NCBI GenBank assembly: GCA_002437435.1
Contig: DJPV01000055.1
Coordinates: forward strand, 6,333-12,203
Length of the DNA: 5,871 bases
Origin: Lachnospiraceae bacterium UBA6403
GTDB taxonomy: Bacteria > Bacillota > Clostridia > Lachnospirales > Lachnospiraceae
Direction: 5' to 3'
Under the pieces are notes generated by a model. It saw only the letters and a program-made list of their open reading frames with translations. It made no database searches and had not been told where the DNA came from. Shown here one piece after another: positions 5,808 through 5,871 of the stretch (positions within the stretch are counted from its first letter, which is position 1; each line of letters opens with the position of its first letter). The translations under genes were made by a program, and so were the position numbers.

Positions 5808-5871
5808 TACATATTAACATTACATTGATTGATTCCGGTAGGACGAGGATGCCGGTATTAATATAGTGTCA
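5808..5871 (+). other. Downstream tail of pilC, no gene seen; short direct repeat
   Basis: The last 64 bases hold no recognisable gene start or terminator. CCGGTA occurs twice in direct orientation, at 5835-5840 and 5852-5857, 17 bases apart start to start. The tail may be the leader of the next pilus gene. Confidence 0.3.

Overview
The window looks like a chromosomal segment of a low-to-moderate GC Gram-positive anaerobe of the class Clostridia. My best guess is Lachnospiraceae. This rests on the SigK-type sporulation sigma factor, strong AGGAGG-type ribosome binding sites, AT-rich intergenic DNA and the character of the proteins. The species cannot be named from the sequence alone. I see no mobile element, CRISPR array, rRNA or tRNA gene.

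Layout. (1) Positions 1-642, plus strand: the 3' part of a peptidase-U32-family gene, whose relatives hydroxylate tRNA or rRNA; its start lies outside the window. (2) Positions 648-1328, minus strand: an uninterrupted sigma factor gene of the SigK (late mother-cell sporulation) type, convergent with the U32 gene and only 5 bases from its stop. (3) Positions 1329-1476: a divergent, very AT-rich regulatory gap with phased A-tracts and two overlapping sigma-A-like promoters facing the pilus genes. (4) Positions 1477-5807, plus strand: three type IV pilus genes in the order pilB (extension ATPase), pilT (retraction ATPase) and pilC (inner-membrane platform protein). They are separated by unusually roomy gaps of 158 and 183 bases. 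(5) Positions 5808-5871: a short tail with no gene. No terminator is visible, so the pilus cluster probably continues downstream, where pilins and a prepilin peptidase would be expected.

How they work together. PilB and PilT are opposing hexameric ATPases that dock on the membrane protein PilC, driving pilin polymerisation and depolymerisation respectively. A PilT with its family-specific AIRSLIRE motif marks the locus as a retractable type IV pilus (twitching, adhesion or DNA uptake) rather than a pure type II secretion system. PilB carries a textbook tandem 24+5+24-residue MshEN motif, which in characterised homologues binds cyclic di-GMP, so pilus extension here is probably switched by that second messenger. 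The pilC gene seems to have its own promoter and a structured leader with two hairpins or dyads, suggesting that platform-protein levels are tuned separately from the motors.

Nothing here is a wholly new system. The points most worth following up are the c-di-GMP input into PilB, the structured pilC leader, the overlapping promoters on phased A-tracts, and the N-terminus of SigK.
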